Source of the DNA: Chloroflexota bacterium
Lineage (GTDB): Bacteria; Chloroflexota; Dormibacteria; CF-121
Reading direction: 5' to 3'
Length of the DNA: 15,362 nt
Assembly: GCA_005880605.1 (NCBI GenBank)
Contig: VBIS01000144.1
Span: forward strand, 1-15,362
Shown: piece after piece, positions 13,861 through 15,362 of the stretch
How the letters are laid out: every line of letters starts with the position of its first letter
Numbering within the stretch: the stretch's first letter is position 1
The notes under the pieces: model-generated
Database searches by the model: none
Seen by the model: the letters and a program-made list of their open reading frames with translations, nothing else
Told to the model about the DNA's origin: nothing
Made by a program: the position numbers and the translations under genes

Positions 13861-14558
13861 GCACCTTGGCGCGGCTTCAAATCGAGGTCAACCATCCGAC
13901 GATCAACATCGCCGGCCTCGATTTCAATACCGACACCATTCGCAACACCCTCGTCGTCTGCGGACTCTTGCTCATCCTCGGTGTCATCCTGCGAAGTCAG
14001 CTCAGAGTCGGCGTGCCCACCCAGTTGCAGAATGCCACCGAAGCGATCGTGGAGTACATCAACAACCTCACCGAGGAGACGCTTCAGGGTCGAAGCATCA
14101 CGCTTGGCCCGCTGGCGATCACGCTCTTCACCTTCCTGCTGATCGCAAACTGGCTCGGCCTGGTTCCCGGGCTCAAGTCACCGACCAACGACTGGAACAC
14201 GACGCTCGGCCTCGCCTTGATGTCCTTCGTGCTGGTGCAGTACTACAGCATTCGCAGCCGGCATCTCGGCGGTTACTTCAAGCACCTGCTCCTCGTACCG
14301 CCGTACTTTCCACTCACGGTCATCGATGAGCTTGCCAAGCCAATCACGCTCTCGTTCCGGCTCTACTTCAACATTTTTGTCGGCGAGCTTTTGCTGACCT
14401 TGATCATCATGCTGATCCCGGGCTGGGTGTCGTGGCTACCCGGGGCGGCCTGGGCGCTGTTCAGCCTTTTCATCGGGGCCGTGCAGGCTTTTATCTTCAC
14501 CGTCTTGACGGTCTCGTACATCGCGATTGCTACTGGAGTCGAAGAAGAACATGGATAA
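13857..14558 (+). CDS. atpB: ATP synthase Fo subunit a
   Basis: A 233-residue polytopic protein. The proton-path arginine is Arg168 in LAKPITLSFRLYFNIFVGEL (159-178), matching Arg210 of E. coli subunit a. Gln210 in GAVQAFIFTVLTVSYI (207-222) matches Gln252. Hydrophobic segments lie at about 31-46, 86-105, 116-130, 172-190 and 198-222. LANWLGLVPG of the family appears as IANWLGLVPG (96-105). With the c ring it forms the proton channel in the cytoplasmic membrane. The GTG at 13857 in a GTGA overlap is chosen because the upstream open frame back to 13632 is the overlapped atpI gene and has no family match. A 19-base gap leads to atpE. Confidence 0.96.
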   Translation: MSTLARLQIEVNHPTINIAGLDFNTDTIRNTLVVCGLLLILGVILRSQLRVGVPTQLQNATEAIVEYINNLTEETLQGRSITLGPLAITLFTFLLIANWLGLVPGLKSPTNDWNTTLGLALMSFVLVQYYSIRSRHLGGYFKHLLLVPPYFPLTVIDELAKPITLSFRLYFNIFVGELLLTLIIMLIPGWVSWLPGAAWALFSLFIGAVQAFIFTVLTVSYIAIATGVEEEHG

Positions 14559-14577
14559 CCACTAAGGGAGGATTGGA

Positions 14578-14886
14578 TTGGAACGCGCAATCGTTTTGGG
14601 TGCCACCGTCATTGCCTTTGGCCTGTTGCTGGGACTGAGCGCCCTGGGGGCGGGAATCGGCGACGGGTTGGTGTCGAGTCGCACCGTTGAAGGGACCGCC
14701 CGCCAGCCGGAGATGCAGGGACGCCTCTTCACGCTCATGGTCATTGGCATCGGGTTCATCGAAGCCTTGCCCATCATCGGATTGGGCCTCGGCCTGTTTC
14801 TGATCTTCGCCAACCCGTTGCTGGCCCAGATCACCGGGAAATGTCCCGCCTCGCCGCTGGACTCCTCACGATCAATGGGACGCTGA
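14578..14886 (+). CDS. atpE: ATP synthase Fo subunit c, with C-terminal extension
   Basis: A two-helix hairpin of 102 residues. Helix 1 (about 5-33) has the glycine motif ALGAGIGDGL; the polar loop is EGTARQPEMQGR (38-49); helix 2 (about 50-82) carries the proton-binding Glu62 in GIGFIEALPIIG. Asp29 aligns with the helix-1 position that is Asp28 in mycobacterial AtpE and Gln in sodium-binding c subunits. The family normally ends near FANPLL (77-82); here 20 more residues (AQITGK onward) follow because no stop occurs before 14886, and the last 46 bases overlap atpF. The start is TTG, fixed by GGGAGGA at 14566-14572. It forms the rotor ring. Confidence 0.95.
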   Translation: MERAIVLGATVIAFGLLLGLSALGAGIGDGLVSSRTVEGTARQPEMQGRLFTLMVIGIGFIEALPIIGLGLGLFLIFANPLLAQITGKCPASPLDSSRSMGR

Positions 14887-15347
14887 TCGCTCAGCTATTG
14901 ATCTTTCTTGTCATGTTGGGCATCCTCTACCGCTTCGCGTGGGGCCCCCTTTTGCGGATTCTGAACGAGCGCCGGGCGCGGATCGCGCAGGGCGTCGAGG
15001 CGACCGAACGCGCCAAGCGGGAGCTCGAGGAAGCCGAGCGTGAACGCCAGACGAAGCTCGAGGAAGCACGTCGTGAGGCGCAGGCGATGCTCGATCGGAT
15101 CACCAAACAGGCCGAGGACCTGCGCAAAGAGCTCGAGGCCAAGGCGCGCGAGCAGGCCGAGGCGTTGATCGCGAAGGCCCGTGCCGAGATCCAGCAGGAG
15201 CGCCAGAAGGCGGTACAGGACTTGAGGCTGCAGGTCGCGGACCTGGCGGTGATGGCTGCAGGCCGGATCATCGGCGAGAGTCTGGATGCCAAGAAGCATC
15301 GCGAGCTGATCGAGCGTGCCATCGAGGAGGCGGAAGTTCGTGCCTGA
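14841..15347 (+). CDS. atpF: ATP synthase Fo subunit b
   Basis: A 168-residue protein with one membrane helix (about 13-33, NGTLIAQLLIFLVMLGILYRF) followed by WGPLLRILNERRARIAQGVE and a long charged coiled coil rich in Glu, Arg, Lys and Ala (about 45-140). This is the typical b-subunit stator stalk, which holds the F1 head to subunit a through the delta subunit. A C-terminal segment VMAAGRIIGESLD (136-148) matches the family. ATG 14841 is the only plausible start before the membrane helix, so the 46-base overlap with atpE appears real. The ribosome site is poor (GGGAA directly before the ATG), suggesting coupling to atpE translation. Confidence 0.95.
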   Translation: MSRLAAGLLTINGTLIAQLLIFLVMLGILYRFAWGPLLRILNERRARIAQGVEATERAKRELEEAERERQTKLEEARREAQAMLDRITKQAEDLRKELEAKAREQAEALIAKARAEIQQERQKAVQDLRLQVADLAVMAAGRIIGESLDAKKHRELIERAIEEAEVRA

Positions 15348-15362
15348 AGCGGGCAACGTGGC
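15340..15362 (+). CDS. atpH: Probable start of ATP synthase delta subunit gene, cut by window edge
   Basis: GTG CCT GAA GCG begins at 15340, 8 bases inside the end of atpF, and stays open to the edge (MPEAGNV). GGAGG at 15326-15330 lies 9 bases upstream, a good ribosome site. The delta subunit gene follows atpF in nearly all atp operons. Only seven residues are visible, so the assignment rests on position and ribosome site. Confidence 0.6.

Noticed and set aside
1..15362. CRISPR arrays, insertion sequences, tRNA or rRNA genes, attachment sites
   Set aside because: I saw no regularly spaced repeats, transposase motifs, tRNA-like TTCGANTC arms in context or rRNA segments; genes are packed with gaps under 140 bases.

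Overview
The window is a gene-dense, GC-rich (roughly two thirds G+C by eye) stretch of bacterial chromosome made almost entirely of housekeeping genes. Gene content and order resemble the Terrabacteria (Actinobacteriota, Chloroflexota, Dormibacterota, Bacillota). From rpmE onward, the order rpmE, DUF1385, prfA, prmC, tsaC, glyA, wecA-like, atpZ/I, atpI, atpB, atpE, atpF, atpH blends the mycobacterial arrangement (rpmE-prfA-prmC-sua5-rfe-atp) with the Bacillus one (glpX-rho-rpmE ... prfA-prmC ... glyA ... atp). An uncultured Chloroflexota/Dormibacterota-type soil bacterium is my best guess, at low confidence. Most start codons are GTG or TTG, and 1-50 base gene overlaps are frequent.

Layout. 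(1) 1-1438, minus strand: the N-terminal about 480 residues of a glycoside hydrolase family 15 enzyme, running off the left edge. (2) 1439-1568: a divergent intergenic region with a -10-like hexamer facing each way. (3) 1569-4258: pyrG and glpX, overlapping by 4 bases. (4) 4259-4363: a gap holding the best promoter in the window, with a perfect dyad filling its spacer. (5) 4364-7222: a degenerate M23 (LytM) envelope protein, a radical SAM protein of unknown role and an M50 membrane protease, in the place where rho sits in Bacillus. (6) 7236-10817: rpmE, a DUF1385 membrane protein, prfA, prmC and tsaC, a translation cluster. (7) 10837-13166: glyA and a WecA/TagO/MraY-type sugar-phosphate transferase. 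(8) 13254-15362: the start of the F1Fo ATP synthase operon, cut off just after the atpH start.

Working together: PrfA (RF1) carries the GGQ loop that PrmC methylates; TsaC starts t6A tRNA modification; RpmE is a ribosomal protein; GlyA supplies glycine and one-carbon units; PyrG makes CTP; the WecA-like enzyme begins lipid-linked glycan synthesis; the atp genes build the proton channel, c ring and stator.

I see no clear new defence or mobile system, no CRISPR, no insertion sequence, no tRNA and no rRNA. The most noteworthy points are local: a GlpX with Lys at a conserved metal-ligand Asp; an M23 domain that has lost its first zinc-ligand segment; a promoter whose spacer is a perfect inverted repeat; -10 boxes placed 7-10 bases from start codons (candidate leaderless mRNAs); a dispersed GC-rich repeat that supplies near-identical C-terminal tails to two unrelated proteins; and a c subunit with the Asp/Glu pair known from the mycobacterial bedaquiline site.
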